Of a DNA stretch of 42,205 nt, positions 1 through 8,649 are shown piece after piece; within the stretch, counting starts at the first letter, position 1; each line of letters opens with the position of its first letter. The translations under genes and the position numbers were made by a program. The stretch is taken from positions 1 through 42,205 of IMG/VR virus record IMGVR_UViG_3300009610_000048; one strand, written 5' to 3'. The notes under the pieces are model-generated. The model was not told the origin of the DNA, did not search any database, and saw only the letters and a program-made list of their open reading frames with translations. The DNA is from a virus.

Positions 1-761
1 CATGGATTTGTCTGGTTGACGTTCAGTGATGTAGACGTAGCTGTCAGGTCTACTCCACCAATGGACGGTAGGATCCGCAGTGACCCATACTGGTCAGCAT
101 TCGCCGCCACCAGGGAGTCATCCACGCTGGCTTGGTCTACTGGGGCGGTCTTACCTCGCAGGAGTAATCCAGGTGCGTCAAACTCAGAATCGAAGGGAAT
201 ATCCAGCGTCCACACTGTCCCGTAGGTCACTGGTGCGCCTGTATCTGGGTCCACCTCCACAACGGGTCGCGCTGACGTGACGGTGTCGCACGAACCGATC
301 TCGCAGACTGGCACACCGTCACCGCCAGTGATCGTCACATCACCTGAGACACTCGCGCTGTTCCCACCAGCGCTGCCGCCGTAGCCACGCGCCTGAATCA
401 CCGTGGCCGCACCGCTAATCGCGGACGCCCTGATGCGGAACATCAGGAACCCTGAATTGGCGAAGTAGTACGCCCCGTCTGCTGTGGCACTAGCATTCCC
501 ATCCGCATCATCAATGGCCGCCCATGTGCCGTTGGTGAGCGCCGTGGCGTCCTGACTCACCTCATACACAAATGTGCCAGAGGTGCCCACATTGATGTAG
601 ACACCGAAGCTCTCGAGGTCGAAGGCAGACCACCCCACGCAGTTGGTGGATGTTGAGCAATCAGATCCAGCCGTGCTGATCGTCCCTGTCGGATTGATCT
701 GCGCGCTGGCAGTAAACGGAATGCCCAGCAGTGCGAGCATCAAAACCAGTGACTTTCTCAT
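1..761 (-). CDS. Exported protein of unknown function, 3' end beyond the left edge
   Basis: The frame is open from an ATG at 761 to the window edge (about 253 codons), so the C-terminus is missing. The first ~21 residues form a classic Sec signal peptide: MRK, a hydrophobic run LVLMLALLGIPF, then TASA before QINPTG. The mature part is rich in Ser, Thr, Gly and Asp, with beta-type sequence and paired Cys (SDCSTSTNC, VCEIGSC), which fits an extracytoplasmic, disulfide-bonded protein. The ATG overlaps the stop of the preceding gene (ATGA), so translation is probably coupled to the ejection-protein genes. It is the first of the signal-peptide genes that resume at the right end of the window. The function is not recognised. 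Confidence 0.8.
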   Translation of the reverse strand, partial: MRKSLVLMLALLGIPFTASAQINPTGTISTAGSDCSTSTNCVGWSAFDLESFGVYINVGTSGTFVYEVSQDATALTNGTWAAIDDADGNASATADGAYYFANSGFLMFRIRASAISGAATVIQARGYGGSAGGNSASVSGDVTITGGDGVPVCEIGSCDTVTSARPVVEVDPDTGAPVTYGTVWTLDIPFDSEFDAPGLLLRGKTAPVDQASVDDSLVAANADQYGSLRILPSIGGVDLTATSTSLNVNQTNP

Positions 762-1531
762 TTCATCCCTTTTGCGGTGATGTGCCCGCGTTGTCTGAGC
801 GCCTTTGCCAATGTCTGTGCTTCCTGTAATGCCGTGGGTGTGTTCTGCTTCAACAGCGCCGCCATCCGATCCGCTAATCCGGGGATGCTCTCTCCCGCTT
901 CGATAATCGACCCGCCCTTGCCCATCGCATGTTTCATGGCATCAATCGGCACCGCATCTGTCGTGCGCCAGTCGATGCGCTTGGCTAACTCGTTCTCGAG
1001 GCTGGCGCTGGTCGCTGCTGATGCCTTCGGTGCGACTACGGGCGGAGCAGCACGCACCTTCGCATGTGCCGCAGCAATCATTTCGTCAATATCCAATGGC
1101 TTGCTGGCAACCGAGCTCATGCCCTGTGCGACCTTGTCGGGCTTGCCAAGACCGTGGCGGCTCAAAAATTCGTGGATCCTACCCTTGCCAACAACGCCAC
1201 CCGTAAACCCTGTTCCAGCCCCAATCACGGCTCCCACTGGCCCGCCAGTGACATAGCCGCCGATGCCGCCAATAGCAGCCTGCCCCACAGGAGACAGCGC
1301 GGCCCGCGCGAGTGGAGCCTTCAGGAATGGCAGCGCCTTACCGATGACACCACCGGCCGCCAGTGGCCCAACCTGTGTCGCCCACTCCTTGAGCATGTCC
1401 GGTGCGGCATCAGAGGCCTGCTGCAACGTGCGCTGCTCAATAGGAATCAGGTCAGGATTCGGCGGGGGAGCTGCCGCTTCCGGCTGAAAATCCGGCTGAA
1501 AGTCGATGGGCTGGAAGTCGATCTGCGGCAT
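758..1531 (-). CDS. Gly/Ala-rich candidate internal virion or ejection protein
   Basis: 257 aa. The N-terminus carries a short repeat (IDFQPIDFQPDFQP) and a Pro-rich stretch. Residues ~55-125 are a glycine-zipper-like hydrophobic region (LAAGGVIGKA, AAIGGIGGYVTGG, GAVIGAGTG). Sequences of this kind can insert into membranes and are common in podoviral ejection proteins. The C-terminal half is helical and charged. The ATG follows the upstream gene as TAATG. The role is inferred from position after the tail genes and from composition; no named family was recognised. Confidence 0.7.
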   Translation of the reverse strand: MPQIDFQPIDFQPDFQPEAAAPPPNPDLIPIEQRTLQQASDAAPDMLKEWATQVGPLAAGGVIGKALPFLKAPLARAALSPVGQAAIGGIGGYVTGGPVGAVIGAGTGFTGGVVGKGRIHEFLSRHGLGKPDKVAQGMSSVASKPLDIDEMIAAAHAKVRAAPPVVAPKASAATSASLENELAKRIDWRTTDAVPIDAMKHAMGKGGSIIEAGESIPGLADRMAALLKQNTPTALQEAQTLAKALRQRGHITAKGMK

Positions 1532-2580
1532 TACTGCTGCTTATAGCCCTGCGCCAATGCGTCCTGAAGCTGAGATGCCGGGATTGTCCCGCGCTTCCCG
1601 TCAGGCGCAATCACCGTTACACGCCCACCCGTGGCTGGCGCTGCCTCTGCCGGTGCAGCACCACCACGGCTACTCTTAATCTTGTTCGCCGCATCCCTGA
1701 GACGGGCCAGCTCAGTCGCGTACGCCCCGTGACTCTGCCTGCGGTTCTTCACCTTGGATGCGCCGCCTTGAAGGACGCCCAACTCCGGAGCGCTCAATGC
1801 GCCGAACCCAGTGGCACCTGTGCGCGACTGGTTCTTGAGTTCACCCAGTTTCTCAAGGGTCAGTAACGACTGGACGTGATCCAGGTCTTGAATCGCGTCC
1901 TGATTAAAGACGTGCGCCCCACCGGGAACCCACCCATCAAATCCACCCACCACGGACTGAGCTGCTGGCGTCAGGTTGCCTTGCTCGTCAATCAATCGAG
2001 ACAACGTCGTCAGCATGTCAGTGGCGTAGGAGTCGTCAGCATCTTCAACAGCCTTGCTGCGCCGCACGGTGTCTGCGTCCTTCGCCGCCTGTGCCGCCCG
2101 TGAGTCCTCAAACCGCTGTTGATCGCGCTTCTCTTCACTGAGCCGAATTTGGTCCTGAATGACTCGAGAGTTTTGTGAGCCCTGGCCCGCGATAGTCGCA
2201 AGGAATCGCTTGGTTTCGTCGGCCTGCGCTGCCTGTGCCGCCCTCGCCTCAGCGTTCTGTGAGGCCACATCAGCACGCGCGATGTTATTGGCCTCGGCGG
2301 TCATGAAGTTCATCGCGCGAGAGTCGGCCTTGTCCATCAGGCCCAGCTTGAACTGCTCCGCCTGTTGTGCGGTCTGTGCATCGCGGTCCTGTGCAATGCG
2401 CTGTTCCTGCTGCTGCTGGAGTGCGAGTGCGGCATCCTGACGCGCGGATTGCTGCTGCATCGCCTGCTGCTGCATGGCGTCGATCTGCGCCTGACGCTTC
2501 GCCATCGCCTGCTGCATCAGGAATTGCTCAATGGCGTTGCCGCCCAAGGCTCCAGGAGAGACGAATCGTGGTGATCCCAT
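1531..2580 (-). CDS. Gln/Ala-rich coiled-coil candidate ejection protein
   Basis: 349 aa. Residues ~15-175 are almost entirely Q, A, R, E, D and K with heptad-like spacing (runs such as MQQQAMQQQSARQDAAL), predicting a long coiled coil. The C-terminal part is more mixed, with an Ala/Pro-rich linker (GGAAPAEAAPATGG) near residue 310 and a short basic module ending in Lys-Gln-Gln. The low-complexity rod and the position between two other Gly/Gln-rich genes suggest an internal virion (injection) protein. The start overlaps the upstream stop as TGATG. Confidence 0.7.
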   Translation of the reverse strand: MGSPRFVSPGALGGNAIEQFLMQQAMAKRQAQIDAMQQQAMQQQSARQDAALALQQQQEQRIAQDRDAQTAQQAEQFKLGLMDKADSRAMNFMTAEANNIARADVASQNAEARAAQAAQADETKRFLATIAGQGSQNSRVIQDQIRLSEEKRDQQRFEDSRAAQAAKDADTVRRSKAVEDADDSYATDMLTTLSRLIDEQGNLTPAAQSVVGGFDGWVPGGAHVFNQDAIQDLDHVQSLLTLEKLGELKNQSRTGATGFGALSAPELGVLQGGASKVKNRRQSHGAYATELARLRDAANKIKSSRGGAAPAEAAPATGGRVTVIAPDGKRGTIPASQLQDALAQGYKQQ

Positions 2581-3119
2581 CAGATCCTCGGTGCCTGCTG
2601 CGTGGCCAAGATGCGCGCAAGGGCATTGCCGCCCTGATTCGGAATCTGCCGTGACTGCTGATAGATGCCCAACGCACCCATGCCCGCAGAGCCGTAGCCC
2701 AAGATGCGCTCCATGAGTCCAGGGTCCAGTAACTTCGGATCGATAGCCGCCTGCGATGGTCCACGCTGCAGCCGTGCTGAGACCTCTCGCGTGAGTGCAT
2801 CCGCACCAGAGAGTTCTGCGGCTCCCGCCTGCCTTGGAGCGACGGAATACCGTGACAACTGCGGTCTAGGGCCAGGGTTGATGGTGTGCTGCGCCGAGAG
2901 CAACCCTTGCCACGCACCCTTACGTGACTGGTTGTTCATCAACTCGCGCTCGATCAGCGCGCGTTCCATGTCCAACTGCCCACCGAACTTCTCGCCACGG
3001 TTGTGCGCTTGGCCCTGTGAGATCGCCCCAAGACCAGCACCGATAGCCCCTACAGGACCACCAGTGGCGAACCCAAGACCAACCTTGCCGATGCCTTTGA
3101 GTACGTCGAGGAACCCCAC
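2580..3119 (-). CDS. Candidate internal virion protein with glycine-zipper N-terminus
   Basis: 179 aa. The GTG start at 3119 is preceded by a strong Shine-Dalgarno (GGGAGGG, 4 nt before the start). Residues 1-35 (MGFLDVLKGIGKVGLGFATG) are an amphipathic/glycine-zipper segment very like the one in the 758-1531 product (both contain ATGGPVGA/VTGGPVGA). The rest is helical with a Gln-rich end. Podoviral DNA-ejection proteins often look like this, but no specific family is recognised. Confidence 0.68.
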   Translation of the reverse strand: MGFLDVLKGIGKVGLGFATGGPVGAIGAGLGAISQGQAHNRGEKFGGQLDMERALIERELMNNQSRKGAWQGLLSAQHTINPGPRPQLSRYSVAPRQAGAAELSGADALTREVSARLQRGPSQAAIDPKLLDPGLMERILGYGSAGMGALGIYQQSRQIPNQGGNALARILATQQAPRI

Positions 3120-3120
3120 G

Positions 3121-4110
3121 CTACCCTCCCAACCGCGCCCAGTCCTGGTCGGACTGATCTGTTGCTGTCCACTCTCTCAGCGCCAATTCGCGAAGGAACT
3201 GCTCCATCGCTTGGTCCTGTCCATACCGCTGGTTGTCCAACCCAAGGCGCTGGATGCCGTATCCCTGCTGGGCCAAGCTGTAGTCCTGTTCCTGCCCGTG
3301 CTGTGTCACGATGCGATCGGCATCCCTCGCTTGGTTATCCAGGAGTTTCAACTTCTCCTGCATCTCCAACACGGCAGAGGAATTTCCCATCTGTGTCGCC
3401 AACTGCAACGCATCCGCGACTTCATCGCGCTTGGCTTTAATCTCGCGCCCTATCAACTCGGCCTCGAATAGCCCCGAGTTCTGGCCCAACTTCTCAGCCG
3501 CCATGCGCTGCTCGCCGCCAATATTCCCGAGTGGCCCCTGCTGCTCTGCCACTTTCGCGAGATACTCCCGACTGGCCCTAGTCTGTTGGGCCACATATGG
3601 ATCCACTTGCGCCTTGATGGTCGGGTCGTCTGCGCTGACGGCAGTGCTCTGTCGCGCTCGAGCCATCAACTGCTCGAACAACGCATCACGGCCTGCCGTA
3701 CTCGCTGACTGCTGCACGGCAGGCGTTGCCGTCGTCGTCGCTGCTGCTGGTGCAGGCTGCGCGTTCCACTGCTGCGCGGGTGTGGCGTTCTTCGGCAACT
3801 GGCTGGGTGGTGCTCCACCGAGAAACCCCTGACCGCCCAACGCAGCGGCGTCACTGCTGTCTGTCAGCCCTTGACCACGCTTCTTTTCGAGATAGTCCTG
3901 CGCGAACTTACCCGGATCCTGACTCGGGTCATTCGCCACATCCGTAAAACCAGGGATGTTCTTGTAGGCGTCAGGAATTGTGGCGTAGTGATACGACTGC
4001 CGGCCGGTGTCCTGCACCCACTGGTTCGGGTTGACCGTCTGCCCACTGGCGATGCCTGGGCTCGCGCCACGCTTGGCCAGTTCCTCTTCCATGTCGTACT
4101 GGGTCGCCAT
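3121..4110 (-). CDS. Gln/Ala-rich virion-associated protein
   Basis: 329 aa. Residues ~20-90 look globular (NPNQWVQDTGRQSYHY, DAYKNIPGFTDVANDPSQDP), residues ~105-140 are an Ala/Thr/Pro linker, and the C-terminal 190 residues are a Gln/Leu-rich helical region with heptads. The stop at 3121-3123 lies 1 nt before the next start. The ATG overlaps the collar gene stop as TGATG. By order and composition it belongs with the two following proteins, probably as part of an ejectosome or tail interior. Function is not established. Confidence 0.68.
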   Translation of the reverse strand: MATQYDMEEELAKRGASPGIASGQTVNPNQWVQDTGRQSYHYATIPDAYKNIPGFTDVANDPSQDPGKFAQDYLEKKRGQGLTDSSDAAALGGQGFLGGAPPSQLPKNATPAQQWNAQPAPAAATTTATPAVQQSASTAGRDALFEQLMARARQSTAVSADDPTIKAQVDPYVAQQTRASREYLAKVAEQQGPLGNIGGEQRMAAEKLGQNSGLFEAELIGREIKAKRDEVADALQLATQMGNSSAVLEMQEKLKLLDNQARDADRIVTQHGQEQDYSLAQQGYGIQRLGLDNQRYGQDQAMEQFLRELALREWTATDQSDQDWARLGG

Positions 4111-4409
4111 CAGGCCACTCCCGTGAAAATGATCTCGTCTGCCGCGGTAGGCACATTGAACGAGGACGTGCCATCTCCAGCCCCGCCCTCCACGCCTATC
4201 TCTCGGAACAAGGCCGCATACTTCGTGCGCGAATACTCCCCGCCATCACAAAACAACCATCCGGTTGGACAGGTCGGCCCTGTGAACGTCACGCGAATGC
4301 CAACAGGCACAAAGGCGATGGAGTTCTGCACCTTACGGATGCTGCGGTCGAAGTGCTCAAATTCCTGCCGCACCTGATTGGGATACTGGTTCCGGTTGCG
4401 GAGGCTCAT
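4110..4409 (-). CDS. Small tail-collar-domain protein
   Basis: 99 aa. Residues 36-95 match the phage tail collar domain (PF07484): a GP(T)CPTGWLFCDGGEYSRTKY segment, then YAALFREIG, then GDGTSSFNVPTA. Usually the domain sits inside long fibre proteins. Here it is free-standing behind a 35-residue helical N-terminus. The ATG overlaps the stop of the large tail protein. Likely a small virion component at the tail tip or fibre base. The domain is confident; the role is inferred. Confidence 0.8.
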   Translation of the reverse strand: MSLRNRNQYPNQVRQEFEHFDRSIRKVQNSIAFVPVGIRVTFTGPTCPTGWLFCDGGEYSRTKYAALFREIGVEGGAGDGTSSFNVPTAADEIIFTGVA

Positions 4410-6379
4410 CGTGCCCCTCCCGCCTTATTCCCAGACACCACCGACATCGCAATCGCCTCAATCTCCCACTGCGTCGTGTCGGAATCAGGGAGATCGAAGA
4501 TGCCCACCCACACCGATTTCACTTCCGAGAGGCCGAGTTCGTCTGCGTGCCTGATGGCATAGCCATCCGAATAGAAGACCACTCCCTCGTTGGCATGGGG
4601 CGAGAAGTCCACCGATGCCGTGGAATCGCTAATCAGCCCATCATCGGCCTTGTTGCCGAACAACTGCACCTTGACGTGTGCCCCTTCACGCGCCAGCCCA
4701 TAGACCACGAGATCCTTGATCTCGGCGTCGTGGAGGTAATTTCCAAGTAGAAACTGACGGGTATAGACGCTGCCCTGATAAGAGGTGCCGTTGTCGTCGT
4801 TCCCGGTGTCCGTCAGCAGCATGAGGCCACCAGCCGCAGACGTGCCGAGAAATGGACGCAGGGTCAGCGTGCGCTCAGTATCCGCGTCGATGTTGGTCGA
4901 GAACAGGCACGCGGTATAGGTCTGCGTCGGGACCACCCAGAACGACCAGCCACCCCTGAAGCCTTCTTCAGACGAGCGCATGTGCTGTGTATGCAGCACG
5001 AGACACACGGGGTTGCCTGCCAGCCAGAACTGCACTTGGCGTTTCTCTGGGACATACACCGCTAACTGCGTCGTCCACACCGCACTGGCCACCGCGCCCG
5101 TTCGGTAGAGTTCCCACAATTTGATAAGGTCTGCCCCGCACGTCTCAATCCCACCGCCAGACCCACCCATCCGTGTAGGACCGACATGAGGGTCCAGCGC
5201 GAAGACAGACGGGAGTCCGCTATTATCGATGCCAGATACCACCGTGCCAGGAATCGCCCCACGGGACTTCGTAAGACAGATGAACTCATAGGCGTTGTCC
5301 CTGTCTCCCGTCCGCAACCCCTGATAGGTGTGCTCTAACTTAAAGGCATAGACGTAGCCATTCACCGGACCATGCAGGGCGGTGATCCCGCCACCATCGA
5401 GGTTGTTCAGGTTCTTAAACGGATCAGTGACCAGCGCATACCGCTCGTCGTTCCCCACACCCGGATCGGCATAGACTGGTGTCCACGCGACCTGTGAAGC
5501 TAGAGTCGCTGACTCGAACGACCCTGCGAACATCAGCCGGTCTTCTTCGGCAAGGAGATACCGCGCAGACGGCAGCAGCGTGTAATCGCCAATATTCTCG
5601 CTGAGCGTCCCAGACGTGTAATCGGAGGCATCTGCCGTGCTGTCCACGTAGGTCGTCGTCCCGACCACCGTTGTGGCGATGCGGTAGAACAGGACGTTGT
5701 CTTCGCTGGCCTCGAGTTCCCAGTGCGTCTCGCTCTCGGATATCGTGGCCGGCTTCGTCACGGTGACAGATGCCGTGGAAGTGGCGTTGTGCGTCAGCGA
5801 TGCCGATGGCTCACTGCGACGAAGGGTCGTGCCAGCCGCCTGCACCGTGTAGCGCACGCGGTAGTAGCGAATGTCTTCAATCGCACCAGCGCCTCCAGTG
5901 TCTGCGGCTGTGGGGGCCGCTGGCTGTGCAAGGCCAGTCCTCCGCAGGCTCGTACCGTCCCAGACGTGTAGTCGGTCTGACCCAGAGTTGTAGGCGATAA
6001 ACAACTTCCCGTGGAGAGAGGCCCCAGCCCAGCACCGTTCAGCCACACCATCCACCACGGGTGTGTCAGGAACGGAGACCGTGTGCCAGGTGGTGTCTTT
6101 GTAGACGAGGGTAATCGCGCCGGCCACTAACCCCATCGCCCAGTACTGCGCGTCACGGTGGTCCGCGGTTGGGGTGTGCCGGAACTCCCAATAGATTTCA
6201 GACGCACCCTCAACCGCACTGCCGACGTAATCGATCGCCTCACTGCCCAGACGCCGTTCGCCACACCTCGACTTGTAGAACTCCACGTTCAAGGCGTACG
6301 AGCACTGGTTGTCCAACATACTCGTGGGCGACTTCGTGCAGAGCCCCCCTTGGAGGCTTTGGATGAGGAGATCCGCCAT
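4406..6379 (-). CDS. Large beta-rich tail protein, possibly hub or stabilisation type
   Basis: 657 aa. It begins MADLLIQSLQGGLCTKSP, a start seen in podoviral tail-hub/stabilisation-type proteins that close the portal channel. The body is beta-rich with repeated short strands (YRVRYTVQAAG, LEASEDNVLFYRIATTVVG), which would suit a beta-propeller or fibronectin-like modules. There is no signal peptide, unlike the secreted genes elsewhere in the window. It lies between the adaptor/fibre gene and the collar gene, all overlapping, which supports a tail role. The family assignment is inference. Confidence 0.65.
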   Translation of the reverse strand: MADLLIQSLQGGLCTKSPTSMLDNQCSYALNVEFYKSRCGERRLGSEAIDYVGSAVEGASEIYWEFRHTPTADHRDAQYWAMGLVAGAITLVYKDTTWHTVSVPDTPVVDGVAERCWAGASLHGKLFIAYNSGSDRLHVWDGTSLRRTGLAQPAAPTAADTGGAGAIEDIRYYRVRYTVQAAGTTLRRSEPSASLTHNATSTASVTVTKPATISESETHWELEASEDNVLFYRIATTVVGTTTYVDSTADASDYTSGTLSENIGDYTLLPSARYLLAEEDRLMFAGSFESATLASQVAWTPVYADPGVGNDERYALVTDPFKNLNNLDGGGITALHGPVNGYVYAFKLEHTYQGLRTGDRDNAYEFICLTKSRGAIPGTVVSGIDNSGLPSVFALDPHVGPTRMGGSGGGIETCGADLIKLWELYRTGAVASAVWTTQLAVYVPEKRQVQFWLAGNPVCLVLHTQHMRSSEEGFRGGWSFWVVPTQTYTACLFSTNIDADTERTLTLRPFLGTSAAGGLMLLTDTGNDDNGTSYQGSVYTRQFLLGNYLHDAEIKDLVVYGLAREGAHVKVQLFGNKADDGLISDSTASVDFSPHANEGVVFYSDGYAIRHADELGLSEVKSVWVGIFDLPDSDTTQWEIEAIAMSVVSGNKAGGAR

Positions 6380-7824
6380 CAGGCCGACGCCTCATAGGTC
6401 ACCGTGAAGATGATGTCTGTGGTATTAGACATATCGGCCTGCACCAGTGCCGTCATACCCGTGGCGGGCACCTTGAGGCCGTAGAGCGTGGCCTTGGTGG
6501 TGGCGGTCTGCACGAGCATCGACAGACTGCCGAACGTCGCGGTCATCGCCGCGAAATACCCGATCGACCCACCTGAGTTGACGACGTTATGCGCCGTGAA
6601 TGGGAAGCCGTCGATCTGCGCGCTGGTGGTAATGGTGCCCAACCCAGACAGCGTGACTCGGCCCCAGAGCGTGACGTGCTTCCCAATCTTGACGTATCGC
6701 CCAGATTGCACTGAGTAGGTTTGCCCGCTCGCCCCGCCAGACCCGGTGATCGTGGGTGTCCAACTGCCTTCCTCGTAGTCGTCCAGTGTGTTGACATTCG
6801 TGGAGGCGTTCTGTGACGCAGGGAACTTCACCTGCCCATAGCCCAATGTCACCAGACCAGACGTGCCGTCCACGGTGATCGAATGGCCACCATCGCCCCG
6901 ACTCAGTGCGACATAGGAATTGGCGACGTTACCGGCCTGTAATGCCGCAACTCCTGGCGGGGATGCTTCATTGCCATACAGGATGATTCGTGAGCCACGG
7001 TCAAGGCCGCTATCTCCACCAGCGACAATCTCAATGTGCTTGGTGTCGGTGCCGTCGATGGTGTCGGTCTTGATGATGGGTGTGGCGTTACTGAGCGTGA
7101 TCGTGCTGCCAAACGTCCAGAACCCAAGGATGGTCTCGTTGGTGAGCTTGCGTGCGTATTCGTCTGTCGCTGACCCACCTGACGCCCCGCTACCAAACCC
7201 ACTAGAGTCGGTATCCCCCTGCCGCGTGTGGTAGGTCGGGCTGTCCGCAAGATGGAACTGCAGATCACTAAAGAGCTTGTCAGCCATCAAGTGATAGCGG
7301 TCAGAGAGGTCCGTCTTCTCTTTCCGCAGCAGTTCTTCGGAGATGACGTTAAACGTTAAAATGTCATGGAAAGAAGCTGGGAATGCCGGCACGTCCGTGG
7401 TTTCCAGATCCGACAGTGAGGTCCATCCATCGGCCTGCAGCGCGTAGGCCTCATCAGGGACGGTGTCCGTGAGGATCACCACCGATGTGCCCAGTACGTT
7501 CTTGGTCGCCCATTTCGTGGGCGCAGACGATCCAGGCTGCAGCGTGCGGAGTTCATGCAGGCTGCGCTCGAATAACGGGTTAATCGCGGTCGCCGTGGTG
7601 ACATCGATGACACGGTCAATTTTCTCGATCGAGGAGAAGGTGACTTCGCGCACCCCCACCGTCATGGCGACGGCGCGCGTGACGAATCGCGTGGTAGTCA
7701 TCCCCAGCTTGGAGGTGATCCGCCGATAGTGCTGGTTCACGGCGACGCCAACGCGGTCTTCGGCCTCATCGCTCTGCAGGTTGCAGCGCGTCATCACCGC
7801 GTCAACGATTTCGTCGAATGTCAC
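6379..7824 (-). CDS. Head-tail adaptor fused to a fibre-type C-terminal domain
   Basis: 481 aa, GTG start overlapping the upstream stop as GTGA. Residues 1-~205 look like a podoviral adaptor (P22 gp4/connector type): MTFDEIVDAVMTRCNLQSDE, INPLFERSLHEL, and PAFPASFHDILTFNVISEEL followed by a helix. A Gly/Ser linker (GSGASGG, ~211-217) leads into a different kind of sequence: TLSNATPIIKTDTIDG, then NTLDDYEEGSWTPTI at ~345-359 and SGRYVKIGKHVTLWGRVTL. That is the pattern of receptor-binding fibre or baseplate-associated domains. I see no internal stop or frameshift signal at the junction. It probably builds the connector ring and also displays or anchors fibre material. Confidence 0.75.
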   Translation of the reverse strand: MTFDEIVDAVMTRCNLQSDEAEDRVGVAVNQHYRRITSKLGMTTTRFVTRAVAMTVGVREVTFSSIEKIDRVIDVTTATAINPLFERSLHELRTLQPGSSAPTKWATKNVLGTSVVILTDTVPDEAYALQADGWTSLSDLETTDVPAFPASFHDILTFNVISEELLRKEKTDLSDRYHLMADKLFSDLQFHLADSPTYHTRQGDTDSSGFGSGASGGSATDEYARKLTNETILGFWTFGSTITLSNATPIIKTDTIDGTDTKHIEIVAGGDSGLDRGSRIILYGNEASPPGVAALQAGNVANSYVALSRGDGGHSITVDGTSGLVTLGYGQVKFPASQNASTNVNTLDDYEEGSWTPTITGSGGASGQTYSVQSGRYVKIGKHVTLWGRVTLSGLGTITTSAQIDGFPFTAHNVVNSGGSIGYFAAMTATFGSLSMLVQTATTKATLYGLKVPATGMTALVQADMSNTTDIIFTVTYEASA

Positions 7825-8186
7825 CGAACCGCCCTTCGCCCTGCTAACCGATCCTGCTCACGTAGTTCAACGCGCTCTCGACGGGCGCGCTGGGCCTCAC
7901 TGGATTTCAGCCACTCCCCACGCTCAATCGCTGGCTTGGTCTTGTCTTCCGTGTGGATGTCTGTCCACGGCACCAACCCTCGGCGCGCACACTCATCGCG
8001 AATCTCCGTCCGCGAGTAGTAGGTGCGTGGCGTGCCGTCCTCATTACACAGACCGTGCTCGATGACCAGCCCGCCCTCGATGGAGTCCTGCCACACCGCA
8101 GCAGACCGCCTGCGTGCTTCCAGCGGGCAGAGCCTGTGTCCGTGCTCACCAACGTCCAACGGCTTGTAACAGCGTTCACAGGTCAT
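7821..8186 (-). CDS. Small Cys-containing protein of the portal region
   Basis: 121 aa. It begins MTCERCYKPL and continues to RLCPLEARRR, giving C3-x2-C6 and a later Cys/His set typical of a small zinc-binding knuckle. The C-terminus is highly charged (RARRERVELREQDR). It is the third of three consecutive genes that start with Met-Thr-Cys, all translationally coupled after portal. Function unknown. Confidence 0.65.
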   Translation of the reverse strand: MTCERCYKPLDVGEHGHRLCPLEARRRSAAVWQDSIEGGLVIEHGLCNEDGTPRTYYSRTEIRDECARRGLVPWTDIHTEDKTKPAIERGEWLKSSEAQRARRERVELREQDRLAGRRAVR

Positions 8187-8410
8187 ACTGGCACCAGCGT
8201 GTTTTTGAAATGTGGATCAATCGGCTCGTCTACCTCGACAATCCACACCATCTTGTCTGGGCATTGACTCACTGGTCGCACAAATGTGGTGCACAATGCG
8301 TTCTTATTGAACAATCTAAAGAACCCATCTCGCGATGGCTCACTCACGAATGACCACTGAGCACGCAACTCCAACCGTCTCCTAGATTCATCTGAGAGAT
8401 AACAAGTCAT
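8183..8410 (-). CDS. Small protein of unknown function (portal region)
   Basis: 75 aa. I place the start at the ATG at 8410 because it overlaps the upstream stop (ATGA), as for its neighbours. An upstream in-frame ATG at 8431 would add seven residues. The sequence starts MTCYLSDESRRRLELRAQWS and ends with an acidic, beta-type stretch (KMVWIVEVDEPIDP). No family recognised. Confidence 0.55.
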   Translation of the reverse strand: MTCYLSDESRRRLELRAQWSFVSEPSRDGFFRLFNKNALCTTFVRPVSQCPDKMVWIVEVDEPIDPHFKNTLVPV

Positions 8411-8649
8411 ATCCCTAGCCGCTCTCTCCATGACTTGTCTTTCCAGAACTTCTGCTCTGGCACTTCAACTGGCGCAGGCACCACCGCCATCACCGGCTGC
8501 GGTTCTGCTATACGTGCAGGCTGCTCATCAGCCCACTCACCGCACCAGTCACTGCCCTTCACTGTTGGGAAGCCGTGAATGGCGACCGGGGGTGCCTTGT
8601 GACAGGTCTTGTTGTCGCTCTGCCAATAGATGCAGGTTGAACAGGTCAT
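8407..8649 (-). CDS. Small Cys-rich protein following portal
   Basis: 80 aa. The N-terminal half has MTCSTCIYWQSDNKTCHK and DWCGEW, i.e. Cys3, Cys6, Cys16 and a fourth Cys, arranged like a small zinc or Fe-S knuckle. The C-terminal half is a Pro/Val linker ending in a basic helix (KFWKDKSWRERLG). The ATG overlaps the portal stop (ATGA). Short Cys-rich proteins of this kind recur in phage genomes but have no known function. Confidence 0.6.
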   Translation of the reverse strand: MTCSTCIYWQSDNKTCHKAPPVAIHGFPTVKGSDWCGEWADEQPARIAEPQPVMAVVPAPVEVPEQKFWKDKSWRERLGI

